Assembly (NCBI RefSeq): GCF_042434395.1
Contig: NZ_JBHLTP010000024.1
Location: forward strand, 1 to 64,000
Direction: 5' to 3'
DNA from: Pontibacillus salicampi
GTDB lineage: Bacteria > Bacillota > Bacilli > Bacillales > BH030062
DNA length: 64,000 bases
Shown here: positions 32,863 to 41,513 of the stretch, piece after piece
Layout of the letters: each line of letters opens with the position of its first letter
Position numbering within the stretch: position 1 is the stretch's first letter
Translations under genes and position numbers: made by a program
The notes under the pieces: generated by a model
Told to the model about the DNA's origin: nothing
Seen by the model: the letters and a program-made list of their open reading frames with translations, nothing else
The model's database searches: none

Positions 32863-34791
32863 TTAAACGTCCAGATTCTTAACGTACTGAGCGTTATCCT
32901 GAATAAAGTTTCTTCGGGGCTCGACCTTATCACCCATAAGAATTTCGAAGATTTCATCCGCTTCCATTGCATCCTGCAACCCTACTTGTAGAAGCGTTCT
33001 GGATTCTGGGTTCATCGTCGTTTCCCATAATTGCTCTGGATTCATTTCTCCAAGACCCTTGTAACGCTGTAAGCTAGGCTTTGGAGAATTAGATAATTCC
33101 CCTAATTTCGCTTCCATCTCTTTATCGTTAAAAGCGTAATATTCTGCCTTACCTTGTTGAATTTTATATAAAGGTGGCTGCGCAATATACACATATCCAT
33201 ATTCCAATAACGGGCGCATATATCGGTAGAAGAAGGTTAATAATAGAGTTCGTATATGGGCACCGTCCACGTCGGCATCCGTCATGATAACAATTTTGTG
33301 ATAACGAGCTTTGGAGATATCAAATTCCTCTCCAATACCAGTTCCAAGTGCCGTAATAATTGCTCGCACTTCATTGTTAGATAATATTTTATCGAGACGA
33401 GCCTTCTCCACATTAATGATTTTACCTCGTAAAGGAAGGATGGCCTGGAAATGTCGATCCCGGCCTTGCTTAGCAGAACCGCCTGCAGAGTCACCCTCTA
33501 CTACATACAGCTCACTAATATTCGGATCCTTCGTAGCACAGTCAGCAAGCTTACCTGGCAAATTGGATACTTCCAGCGCATTTTTACGACGAGTAAGCTC
33601 TCTCGCTTTCTTAGCAGCAGCTCGGGCCCGAGATGCCATCAGCCCTTTTTCTACTATTTTCCTAGCTGTATCCGGATTCTCAAACATGAATTTGGAAAAA
33701 CGCTCATTGAAAATATTGTCCGTGACGGTTCTTGCTTCACTATTCCCAAGCTTTGTCTTCGTCTGTCCCTCAAACTGAGGGTCGGGATGCTTGATGGAAA
33801 TAATAGCTGTTAAGCCTTCTCGAACATCATCCCCAGTTAAATTAGGGTCGTTTTCTTTAAACATTTGATTACGGCGAGCATAATCATTAATAACACGCGT
33901 TAAAGCAGTCTTAAAGCCTGATTCATGGGTACCACCCTCATACGTATGAATGTTGTTAGCGAAAGAGTAAATATTACTAACAAATCCATCGTTATACTGA
34001 AGAGCTACCTCTACGCTGATATTTTCGCTTTCACTTTCAACATACACCGCTTCATGAAGAGGCTCACGGGTACGGTTCAAGTGCTCTACATAAGAAACAA
34101 TTCCGCCTTCATAATAAAAATCACGCTTCTCATTTTCATTCTCGCGTTCATCTTTGATAGAAATTTGGAGACCCTTGTTAAGGAATGCCAATTCTCTTAG
34201 ACGGTTAGCTAACGTTTCAAATTCAAATTCCTTTGTCTCTGTAAAGATTTCATCATCCGGTATGAAGTGAATACGAGTCCCAGTGACATCTGTTTCACCA
34301 ATTACTTTCAAATCTTCGTTCGGAATTCCACGATGGTATTTCTGGTAATGAATCTGACCATCCAAATGAACGAACACCTCTAGTTCACTAGACAAGGCGT
34401 TTACAACAGAGGCTCCCACCCCGTGCAAGCCGCCGGATACTTTATACCCGCCGCCGCCAAACTTACCGCCGGCGTGCAGCACCGTCAAAATAACCTCAAC
34501 AGCAGGACGATTGGCTTTCTTATGCATCCCTACTGGAATTCCACGGCCATTATCCGTAACCGTAATGCTGTTATCTGCCTCAATGGTTACCTCGATATGA
34601 TCACAATAGCCAGCAAGTGCTTCATCAATACTGTTATCTACAATTTCCCACACCAAGTGGTGTAGACCCTTCTCGTTGGTAGAGCCAATGTACATACCAG
34701 GTCTTTTTCTTACAGCCTCGAGGCCTTCCAGGACTTGTATTTGACTTTCGTCATACGCTTGATTTTCCGTTAGTTTATCTTCCATAGTCAT
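32863..34791 (-). CDS. gyrB: DNA gyrase subunit B
   Basis: A 642-residue ATPase subunit of gyrase. The GHKL ATP-binding site shows VDNSIDEALAGYCD and the glycine-rich lid GGLHGVGASVVNAL. The Toprim domain has EGDSAGGSA and the metal-binding DADVDGAHIRTLL, and the C-terminus is the usual PRRNFIQDNA-KNLDV. A second ATG two codons in is equally possible as start, since the TAGGTGAGAGC site is about 4 nt from the first and 10 nt from the second. It follows remB and recF, the conserved origin order. Confidence 0.98.
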   Translation of the reverse strand: MTMEDKLTENQAYDESQIQVLEGLEAVRKRPGMYIGSTNEKGLHHLVWEIVDNSIDEALAGYCDHIEVTIEADNSITVTDNGRGIPVGMHKKANRPAVEVILTVLHAGGKFGGGGYKVSGGLHGVGASVVNALSSELEVFVHLDGQIHYQKYHRGIPNEDLKVIGETDVTGTRIHFIPDDEIFTETKEFEFETLANRLRELAFLNKGLQISIKDERENENEKRDFYYEGGIVSYVEHLNRTREPLHEAVYVESESENISVEVALQYNDGFVSNIYSFANNIHTYEGGTHESGFKTALTRVINDYARRNQMFKENDPNLTGDDVREGLTAIISIKHPDPQFEGQTKTKLGNSEARTVTDNIFNERFSKFMFENPDTARKIVEKGLMASRARAAAKKARELTRRKNALEVSNLPGKLADCATKDPNISELYVVEGDSAGGSAKQGRDRHFQAILPLRGKIINVEKARLDKILSNNEVRAIITALGTGIGEEFDISKARYHKIVIMTDADVDGAHIRTLLLTFFYRYMRPLLEYGYVYIAQPPLYKIQQGKAEYYAFNDKEMEAKLGELSNSPKPSLQRYKGLGEMNPEQLWETTMNPESRTLLQVGLQDAMEADEIFEILMGDKVEPRRNFIQDNAQYVKNLDV

Positions 34792-34828
34792 GCTCTCACC
34801 TACACTTCTTTCACCAGGTTTATTTTAT

Positions 34829-35113
34829 CTAATCAACAAAACCTTCAGAGAAATCTTCCATTTTATTTAAGGTAGTCGTTATGTTCGCACGTTTCTTCAA
34901 TGTGAGTACTGATAACGGGCTGAAATATATATAATCCTTCGTAATGACAATCGCTTTCGCCTCTTCATTCGGTGACTCTATCACTCTTTGGTTGTTTCGC
35001 TGGTTCACAATCATTTCTTCAACAATCGAGGAAGAAGATAATAATTCATAATCAATAATAGCAATAACATCATGTGATTCTATCACGTGATCTTCCCCTA
35101 GATGAATAAACAA
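34829..35113 (-). CDS. remB: RemB (YaaB), extracellular-matrix regulator-like protein
   Basis: A 94-residue protein of the RemB/YaaB family (DUF370-like). In B. subtilis remB is the small gene between recF and gyrB and affects biofilm matrix gene expression. The N-terminal FIHLGEDHVIESHDVIAIID is the family hallmark. The remainder of the small fold ends VLTLKKRAN. The start is TTG, with GAGGTGG at good spacing. It lies 9 bp after recF and is surely cotranscribed. Confidence 0.9.
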   Translation of the reverse strand: MFIHLGEDHVIESHDVIAIIDYELLSSSSIVEEMIVNQRNNQRVIESPNEEAKAIVITKDYIYFSPLSVLTLKKRANITTTLNKMEDFSEGFVD

Positions 35114-35122
35114 ACTGCCACC

Positions 35123-36241
35123 TCATTTCTCCTTGGTAACCTGACCCTCTGTTACATAAAATATATCCGCTTGCTGCAAGGTTTCGTGCTCAATCCCTTC
35201 CACACTCGTAGTGGACACAAAGGTTTGCACTTTTCCTTGAATGGTATGCAGTAAATGGGACTGTCTATAATCGTCCAACTCACTCAATACATCGTCTAAC
35301 AACAAAATGGGATATTCTCCTACTTCGCTATGGATAAGCTCAATTTCAGCTAGTTTCAAAGACAGAGCTGTCGTACGTTGTTGGCCTTGAGATCCGTATG
35401 TTTGTACGTCCTTCCCGTTCACATAAAAGATCAAATCATCACGGTGAGGACCAACTAACGTGGTACCTCGCTCTATTTCTTTTTGTTCTACATCTCTGAA
35501 TTTATCTTGAAATACCTTTACCATTGTGGACAAATCCATGCCTTCTGATACATCAAGGGAAGCATCATAAGCAATTTCAAGCTCTTCCAGATGCCTGCTA
35601 ATTCCATCATGGATCGGCAAAGCCCATTGTCTCAGTAAATGTAGAAATTTAAAGCGTCGCTCCACGATGGTTGCAGCATGTTCAATCAGCTGCTCTGTTA
35701 ATACTTGCAGCATGGTTCGATCTTTCTTGTCCTTTCGCTGATGCTCTTTCAGCAAATGATTCCTTTGCTTCAATATCTTCTGATACTGTCCTAAATGGTA
35801 AATGTATGCTGGTTGTATTTGACCGATTTCCATATCGATAAAACGACGACGAACCTGAGGACTCCCTTTAACCAGGTTTAAGTCTTCAGGCGCAAACATC
35901 ACAACATTAAGCGCTCCAATATAGTCACTTAAACGCTTCTGTTCTAAATGATTTAATTTTGCCTTTTTGCCTTTATTGGAAACCACTATTTCTAGCGGGA
36001 ATTTTCGTTTGCGTTTAAACACATTCCCTTTTATTTTACCATACTCTTCGTCCCACATGATAAGTTCTTTATCTCTAGGGGTACGGTGAGATTTGGAAAA
36101 AGCGAGCACATAAATAGCTTCCATCAAATTAGTTTTACCTTGGGCGTTCTCGCCAATAATTACATTCACCTTGTCATCGAATTGTAAATGGAGATCCTTA
36201 TAGTTCCGATACTGTTTTAGTGCTATTTCTTCAATATGCAT
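35123..36241 (-). CDS. recF: DNA replication and repair protein RecF
   Basis: A 372-residue SMC-like ATPase that, with RecO and RecR, helps load RecA at gaps. The Walker A motif GENAQGKT is at 30-37, the ABC signature region is TYGSQGQQRTTALSLKLAE, and Walker B is PILLLDDVLSELD. Length is typical (370 in B. subtilis). It lies 29 bp after yaaA and 9 bp before remB within the dnaA-dnaN-yaaA-recF-remB-gyrB run. Confidence 0.97.
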   Translation of the reverse strand: MHIEEIALKQYRNYKDLHLQFDDKVNVIIGENAQGKTNLMEAIYVLAFSKSHRTPRDKELIMWDEEYGKIKGNVFKRKRKFPLEIVVSNKGKKAKLNHLEQKRLSDYIGALNVVMFAPEDLNLVKGSPQVRRRFIDMEIGQIQPAYIYHLGQYQKILKQRNHLLKEHQRKDKKDRTMLQVLTEQLIEHAATIVERRFKFLHLLRQWALPIHDGISRHLEELEIAYDASLDVSEGMDLSTMVKVFQDKFRDVEQKEIERGTTLVGPHRDDLIFYVNGKDVQTYGSQGQQRTTALSLKLAEIELIHSEVGEYPILLLDDVLSELDDYRQSHLLHTIQGKVQTFVSTTSVEGIEHETLQQADIFYVTEGQVTKEK

Positions 36242-36270
36242 TGGGATTCCCCTTTAGTTCCTGATGGGAA

Positions 36271-36492
36271 TTACTCTTCTTTCACGACTACATAGCTTCC
36301 GACATCTTCTATTTCAACGACATCTCCAATGAATAACTTTTTACCACGACGATTTTCCGGCTCTCCGTTAACAAATACTGGAACCTCAGACAAAAACCAC
36401 TTTGCCATTCCGCCTGTTTCAATGACATTGGCTAACTGTAAAAATTGACCCAGCTGGATCATATCCGTTTCTATTTCAATACGTTCATGCAT
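36271..36492 (-). CDS. yaaA: S4-domain RNA-binding protein YaaA
   Basis: A 73-residue S4-like RNA-binding protein encoded between dnaN and recF in Firmicutes. The S4 signature runs TDMIQLGQFLQLANVIETGG and VFVNGEPENRRGKKLFIGD. The start is ATG 36492 (MHERIE) with AGGGTGA upstream; a further in-frame start at 36510 precedes that site. A role in ribosome assembly has been suggested for the family but I treat that as unproven. Confidence 0.93.
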   Translation of the reverse strand: MHERIEIETDMIQLGQFLQLANVIETGGMAKWFLSEVPVFVNGEPENRRGKKLFIGDVVEIEDVGSYVVVKEE

Positions 36493-36593
36493 TATGTTCA
36501 CCCTATACATATATTAATTGGCCTTCTATCTATTTTACTAAATAAAAGCTAAGAAGAAAAGCGCGCACCTGCTTGTCCTCTTCTAGATCCACA

Positions 36594-36629
36594 TAAAAAA
36601 AGTGACAAGAGCATTAAAACCCTTGCCAC
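36594..36629 (-). terminator. Terminator after dnaN
   Basis: Minus strand: GTGGCAAGGG and the GTGACAAGAG complement pair with two G-U pairs, followed by a run of seven T. It separates dnaA-dnaN from yaaA-recF, though readthrough is likely since all face the same way. Confidence 0.7.
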
Positions 36630-36651
36630 ACAGGTATTTTCTTTTACTAAA

Positions 36652-37794
36652 TTAATAAGTTCGCACAGGTAAAATCAGCTGAAGAATTTGATCGTTATCA
36701 ATCGGACGAATTAAGAACGGTCGCATCGCTCCGGTGAATTGAATATTCACTTTTTCCGTATCAATGACCTTCAGCGCATCCATCATATATTTTGCACTAA
36801 AGGAGATTTTTAACTCTTCGCCCTCTAATGATTCTGATGTCACTTCTTCCACTACTTTCCCGACCTCTGGTGAGTTACTCGAAATTTCAATGTGGTTGTC
36901 TGATTTTGTCGTTAGCTTAACGACACTATTGCGATTTTCCTTCGCCAGTAAAGAAGCACGATCAATTGACTGCAGCAATTCCTTTGTATCAATTTGCATA
37001 ATTGTTTTACTTTGATCAGGAATTAATCGGGATGTTTCAGGATAATTCCCATCCAATAAGCGAGACAAGAAATATAGATGCTGTGTACGGAACAGAATCT
37101 GATTTTCTGTCACGCTAATCTCAATGGTCTCCTGGGAGTCATCAAGAATTTTATTAAGCTCTGTTAAGCTCTTCCCTGGAATGACCACGTTCTGGAACGA
37201 CATGTTTTGAATTTGATCCTGCATCGGAATTTTTCTAGACGCTAAACGGTGACTATCAGTAGCTACAAAATATAAATCCTCGTTTTCCACCATCATGTTT
37301 ACACCTGTCAAGATGGGGCGTGTTTCTGAGGTGGACACCGCGAATACGGTTTGTCGAATTAAGTCTTTTAATAGATCGATAGGCACTTCAAAGCTTTGCT
37401 CTGTTTTTAGTTGAGGTAGCTGTGGATATTCTTCAGCATCCTGGCCATTTAAATGGAATTCAGCACTACCAGAACGAATGCTGACGTTTAAATGATCATC
37501 CACTTCCAGCTCTACTGTTTGCTGTGGTAATTTCCGAACGATATCTGGGAAATACTTAGCTTGAAGCACGATACTTCCAGGACGAATATTTTCTACATAC
37601 ACAATTCCGTCCTCTTCTTTAGGGATAAAGGATTCAATGGACACATCCGAGTCACTACCAGTAAGCTTTACTCCATACTCTGTAGCTTCTACCTTCATCC
37701 CAGTCAAAATAGGAATCGTAGTACGAGAAGAAATAGCCTTCATTACATCTTGAACGCTGTCCATTAACTGATCCCGTTGTATTGTAAATTTCAT
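36652..37794 (-). CDS. dnaN: DNA polymerase III beta subunit (sliding clamp)
   Basis: A 380-residue sliding clamp made of three repeated domains (about 1-125, 130-250, 253-380). The N-terminal MKFTIQRDQLMDSVQDVMKA and the C-terminal PFLIRPIDNDQILQLILPVRTY, which forms the client-binding pocket, are typical. AGGAGG lies 10 nt before the ATG. It is downstream of dnaA, separated by 192 bp of DnaA boxes. Confidence 0.98.
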   Translation of the reverse strand: MKFTIQRDQLMDSVQDVMKAISSRTTIPILTGMKVEATEYGVKLTGSDSDVSIESFIPKEEDGIVYVENIRPGSIVLQAKYFPDIVRKLPQQTVELEVDDHLNVSIRSGSAEFHLNGQDAEEYPQLPQLKTEQSFEVPIDLLKDLIRQTVFAVSTSETRPILTGVNMMVENEDLYFVATDSHRLASRKIPMQDQIQNMSFQNVVIPGKSLTELNKILDDSQETIEISVTENQILFRTQHLYFLSRLLDGNYPETSRLIPDQSKTIMQIDTKELLQSIDRASLLAKENRNSVVKLTTKSDNHIEISSNSPEVGKVVEEVTSESLEGEELKISFSAKYMMDALKVIDTEKVNIQFTGAMRPFLIRPIDNDQILQLILPVRTY

Positions 37795-37815
37795 TTGATA
37801 AAATCCTCCTAAATG

Positions 37816-37971
37816 GATGATATATATTTATTTATTATTATTTAAAAGGTCCGTAGTAGTAATATAGGCTGTGAATTTGTGTATAACTGGGTTAAACCCT
37901 AATGCTGTAAGGTTATCCACATGTGGATAGGGTGTGGGTAACTCTTGGGACATATGATAGGGTTATGCACA
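37816..37971. other. oriC, dnaA-dnaN part: DnaA boxes, candidate DnaA-trios and AT-rich unwinding region
   Basis: DnaA boxes: TGTGTATAA (37878-37886), the back-to-back palindrome TTATCCACA + TGTGGATAG (37913-37930) and TTATGCACA (37963-37971). Beyond them lie TAGTAGTAATATAG (37854-37867), which fits the DnaA-trio pattern, and then the AT-rich stretch 37821-37846. Boxes, short GC segment, trios and AT-rich DNA come in the same order as in the B. subtilis unwinding region. Confidence 0.8.
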
Positions 37972-37986
37972 GGGGGAAAAACGGAC

Positions 37987-39339
37987 CTATTGTGATTTTA
38001 ACGTCTCTTTCAGCTCATCAATCTCCTTTTGAAGTTGATGATCCTCTCCTAATGCTTTAGAAATTTTCTCATGAGCATGAATGACGGTTGTATGGTCTCT
38101 ACCTCCAAATTCCTCGCCAATTTTCGGCAGTGAGAAATCAGTCATTTCTCTTGATAGATACATAGCAATCTGTCTAGGATATGCGATAGTTTTCGTGCGT
38201 TTTTTCGCTGCAAAGTCTTCTATCTTAATGTTGTATTTTTCTGCGACAATCTCCTGTATCCCTTTAATAGTAATGATTTTCGGTTTAGAGCTTGGGATAA
38301 TGTCCTTTAAAGCCTCAGCAGCCAGAGATGCATCAATATCGCGGTTGATCAAGGAAGAATAGGCGACAACACGTATAAGGGCACCTTCAAGCTCTCGTAT
38401 ATTGGTGTCGATTTGATTGGCGATATACAGCATCACTTCATTTGGAATGTCTAATCCTTCTGCTTTCGCTTTCTTTCTTAATATCGCGATTCTTGTCTCT
38501 AAATCTGGTGGGGTAATATCTGTTATTAATCCCCACTCAAAACGAGAACGAAGCCTGTCTTCCAGTGTCGGAATTTCCTTTGGTGGCCGATCGCTAGAAA
38601 TGACGATTTGTTTGTTTTCTTCATGTAACGTGTTAAAGGTATGGAAGAATTCTTCTTGTGTTTGTTCTTTTCCGGCCAAGAACTGAATATCATCTATTAA
38701 TAGCACGTCCACATTTCGATATTTATTGCGGAAATTCACTGCTTTGTTATCCCGAATAGAATTAATGAATTCGTTAGTGAATTTTTCAGAGGAAAGATAA
38801 ACCACTTTAGCTGATGGATTATGATCCAACACATAATGGCCGATTGCGTGCATTAAGTGCGTCTTTCCAAGACCAACTCCACCATAGATAAATAGTGGAT
38901 TATATGCTTTAGCTGGTGCTTCTGCCACTGCAAGAGAGGCTGCGTGGGCAAAACGGTTCCCAGAGCCGATAACGAAAGTGTCGAACGTGTACTTCGAATT
39001 CAACATACTTTGCGGTGATTCCTCTTGGTCATTATCTTTATTGTTGGAAGCTTTAATAGCAGGCTTCACATCATCTATTGATTCTTCCTTAGTCTCAGGA
39101 ATAATAAATTTCGTTCTGAGCTGTGCGCCTGTTACTTCATGTAAGGTATCGGAAATTAATGTCGAATACCGACTCTCCAGCCAATCCCGAGCGAATTCAT
39201 TTGGCGCTACGATAACGAGAGTATCTTCTGTAATAGAATCGGCTTTTGTACTCTTTAACCAGGTTTCAAAGCTAGGTTTGCTGATTTTTTCTTCTATTTT
39301 GCTCAGCGTATTCTCCCATAGCTCATTAATATTTTCCAA
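37987..39339 (-). CDS. dnaA: Chromosomal replication initiator DnaA
   Basis: A 450-residue AAA+ initiator. Domain I (about 1-80) begins ENINELWENTLSKIEEKISK. A variable linker at 85-115 follows. Domain III has Walker A GGVGLGKT (153-160) and Walker B VLLIDDIQFL, and domain IV has the DnaA-box-reading signature GGRDHTTVIHAHEKI. The start codon is TTG behind AAGGGGTGAG, 6-7 nt away; no ATG in frame is better placed. Clusters of DnaA boxes flank the gene on both sides. Confidence 0.98.
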   Translation of the reverse strand: MENINELWENTLSKIEEKISKPSFETWLKSTKADSITEDTLVIVAPNEFARDWLESRYSTLISDTLHEVTGAQLRTKFIIPETKEESIDDVKPAIKASNNKDNDQEESPQSMLNSKYTFDTFVIGSGNRFAHAASLAVAEAPAKAYNPLFIYGGVGLGKTHLMHAIGHYVLDHNPSAKVVYLSSEKFTNEFINSIRDNKAVNFRNKYRNVDVLLIDDIQFLAGKEQTQEEFFHTFNTLHEENKQIVISSDRPPKEIPTLEDRLRSRFEWGLITDITPPDLETRIAILRKKAKAEGLDIPNEVMLYIANQIDTNIRELEGALIRVVAYSSLINRDIDASLAAEALKDIIPSSKPKIITIKGIQEIVAEKYNIKIEDFAAKKRTKTIAYPRQIAMYLSREMTDFSLPKIGEEFGGRDHTTVIHAHEKISKALGEDHQLQKEIDELKETLKSQ

Positions 39340-39930
39340 GCATTCTCACCCCTTTCTTCTATAGAAAAAACGCAATCTATTCATTACGCTTTCGCAACAT
39401 GCTTCCTGCCTCTTATTTCAGGTGCCACAGCCCGCATAGAGGGGACTAGGAAACAAAAAACCTCACGTTCTTTCTCTCCTTGTAAGAATGAAACATTCCA
39501 GAAAAGAAAGATCCGGAGGTGATTGTACAACTTTTGTAGAAGTCTAATGTGTTTTCTATTTGTGGAAGGTTAACTGTTATAGTAACAGTATATCAGATAA
39601 CTTATGACCAATATCCACACAGTTGTTGATAACTATGTAAACATAGGTGTTAATAAATATCCACAGGTTTTCCACAGAGTGTGGATAATATTGATTTGTA
39701 TGATGAGTTATTCATTATTAAAACACAAATATAATACCAAATAAATACTAATAGCGCAACGGTTATTCGACAGTTATCCACATTGTCTACCGGTTGTAGA
39801 TAAATATTATCCACAACACTATATTTTGTGATTAACTTGTCGATATGTGGTGTGGATAATAAAAAAATGACGAAAAAGTTATGCACAGGGTATGTTTATG
39901 ACGAACTGTTCAAGGAAGGGCGGGAATACA
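39340..39930. other. oriC, upstream part: DnaA-box cluster between dnaA and rpmH
   Basis: Perfect boxes TGTGGATAA at 39680-39688 and 39851-39859, TTATCCACA at 39774-39782 and 39807-39815, and TTATGCACA at 39879-39887. One-mismatch boxes ATATCCACA lie at 39611-39619 and 39657-39665. A Spo0A-box-like TTCGACA (complement TGTCGAA) at 39766-39772 ends one base before a DnaA box, and a near match TTGTCGAT lies at about 39838-39845. A perfect 7-bp inverted repeat ACTGTTA-TAG-TAACAGT at 39573-39589 sits in the dnaA promoter region. No gene is present. Confidence 0.88.
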
Positions 39931-39943
39931 TTTGAAAAACAAG

Positions 39944-39973
39944 TTGACATTACGAGGGGTAATTTTTTATAAT
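39944..39973 (+). promoter_or_regulatory. Promoter of rpmH-rnpA
   Basis: TTGACA (39944-39949), 18-nt spacer, TATAAT (39968-39973). Both hexamers are perfect consensus, as expected for a ribosomal protein gene. Confidence 0.85.
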
Positions 39974-40029
39974 GAATTGGACTGTCTTTTGAGTATCGAT
40001 TATTAAATTCCTCAGGGAGGTGTAAATAA

Positions 40030-40164
40030 ATGAAACGTACATTTCAACCAAATAACCGTAAGCGCAAAAAGGTACATGGCTTCCGCGCACGTATGAGCAA
40101 TGCTAAAGGTCGTCAAGTACTAAAGCGTCGTCGCCAAAAAGGAAGAAAAGTATTATCTGCATAG
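40030..40164 (+). CDS. rpmH: 50S ribosomal protein L34
   Basis: A 44-residue, highly basic ribosomal protein, translated from ATG 40030 to the TAG at 40162-40164. It begins MKRTFQPNNRKRKKVHGFR and ends RRRQKGRKVLSA, the invariant L34 pattern. An AGGGAGGTG site lies 8 nt upstream. It is followed by a hairpin and then rnpA, as in almost all bacteria. Confidence 0.97.
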   Translation: MKRTFQPNNRKRKKVHGFRARMSNAKGRQVLKRRRQKGRKVLSA

Positions 40165-40196
40165 ACCACTGAATAAGACTCAGTGGTCTTTTTTCT
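40165..40196 (+). terminator. Terminator/attenuator between rpmH and rnpA
   Basis: GACCACTGA pairs with TCAGTGGTC around ATAAGAC, followed by TTTTTTC. It probably lowers transcription into rnpA. Confidence 0.8.
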
Positions 40197-40286
40197 AGTT
40201 TTGGGGTAGACCGAAGAAGGTCGTCTAGGGAAACTGGAAAAAGGAACGAAGGCATTGTTTGTCCTTTAATGGAGTGAGGATCTAGC

Positions 40287-40640
40287 ATGAAGAAACAAAA
40301 TCGAATTAAAAAGAACGAGGAATTTCAGCACGTTTTTAAACACGGCCAATCATTTGCCAATCGACAGCTGGTGCTCTATTACTTAAAAAAAGAGGATCAA
40401 GAGCAATTTCGGATAGGACTGTCTGTAAGTAAAAGAATTGGAAATGCTGTTACTAGAAATCAAATTAAACGTTATCTACGCCAAGCTTTTCATGAGCTAG
40501 GTTCTTCCATGAACCCTTCATATGATATAGTAATTATTGCGCGTAAACCTACAAACCAAATGGACTTTTTTCAAATGAAGAAAAGCTTAACGCATGTATT
40601 GTCGAAAACCAATCTTCTGGTAAAATCGAATGTAAAATAA
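40287..40640 (+). CDS. rnpA: Ribonuclease P protein component
   Basis: A 117-residue basic protein subunit of RNase P, which removes tRNA 5' leaders. The family core RIGLSVSKRIGNAVTRNQIKRYLRQAF contains the RNR-like RNA-binding helix. Length is standard (116-119). It lies downstream of rpmH and upstream of spoIIIJ. Confidence 0.96.
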   Translation: MKKQNRIKKNEEFQHVFKHGQSFANRQLVLYYLKKEDQEQFRIGLSVSKRIGNAVTRNQIKRYLRQAFHELGSSMNPSYDIVIIARKPTNQMDFFQMKKSLTHVLSKTNLLVKSNVK

Positions 40641-40739
40641 CCACGAAGATTTCATATAGAACCTAGTGAGGGAAAAGTGGTAAAATACAGAGTGACTGTA
40701 TGCTATGTACGGATTAGGTAATGTAAGGAGGAAACGACG

Positions 40740-41513
40740 TTGCGTAGGAAGATCCTTTTCTTATTTATGATGACAGGACTTCTCGTCGTGCTTTCAGGTT
40801 GTATGCAGATTGATGAGAACATAACATCTGAGAGTACAGGAATCTGGAATGAATATTTTGTTTATCCATTATCTCAGCTTATAAAATATTTTGCTGGAAT
40901 CTTTAGTGAAAGCTATGGACTATCCATTGTTGTGGTAACGCTCATCATCCGTTTGATACTACTTCCATTGAACGTCAAACAGCTGAAGAGCTCCAAGGCG
41001 ATGCAGGATTTACAGCCCCAGCTTCAAGAATTGAGAAGCAAATATAGTTCTAAAGACCAAAAGACACAGCAGCAATTACAGCAAGAAACCATGCAGCTGT
41101 TCCAAAAGAACGGTGTGAATCCACTAGCTGGCTGCTTGCCGATCTTATTTCAAATGCCGATTCTTATTGCGTTCTACCATGCTATTGTGAGAACACAAGA
41201 AATAGAAGCCCATAGCTTCCTATGGTTCGAATTGGGATCCCCAGACCCATTTTTCATCATGCCAGTAATTGCTGCAGTGACAACCTTTGCTCAGCAAAAA
41301 TTGATGATGGCAGGTTCTGGTGCTGCAGCCCAAAACCCACAAATGACTATGATGCTTTATATCATGCCGATAATGATTGGTATCTTTGCATTGAACTTCC
41401 CAGCAGCCTTAGCGCTATACTGGGTGGTAGGTAACTTATTTATGGTTGCTCAAACCATTTTCATTCGTAAACCGATGATGCGAGATCCAAATGCAGGGGG
41501 AGCGAGTAAGTGA
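40740..41513 (+). CDS. spoIIIJ: Membrane insertase SpoIIIJ/YidC (OxaA1)
   Basis: A 257-residue YidC/Oxa1 insertase. The signal peptide ends in a lipobox (LSGC, C21), so it is a lipoprotein. Five hydrophobic segments follow, with the positively charged groove arginine in VVTLIIRLILLPL and the family motif GCLPILFQMPI. The start is TTG behind AAGGAGG. The last codons overlap the GTG of jag. In B. subtilis SpoIIIJ is also needed for sigma-G activation in the forespore. Confidence 0.95.
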   Translation: MRRKILFLFMMTGLLVVLSGCMQIDENITSESTGIWNEYFVYPLSQLIKYFAGIFSESYGLSIVVVTLIIRLILLPLNVKQLKSSKAMQDLQPQLQELRSKYSSKDQKTQQQLQQETMQLFQKNGVNPLAGCLPILFQMPILIAFYHAIVRTQEIEAHSFLWFELGSPDPFFIMPVIAAVTTFAQQKLMMAGSGAAAQNPQMTMMLYIMPIMIGIFALNFPAALALYWVVGNLFMVAQTIFIRKPMMRDPNAGGASK

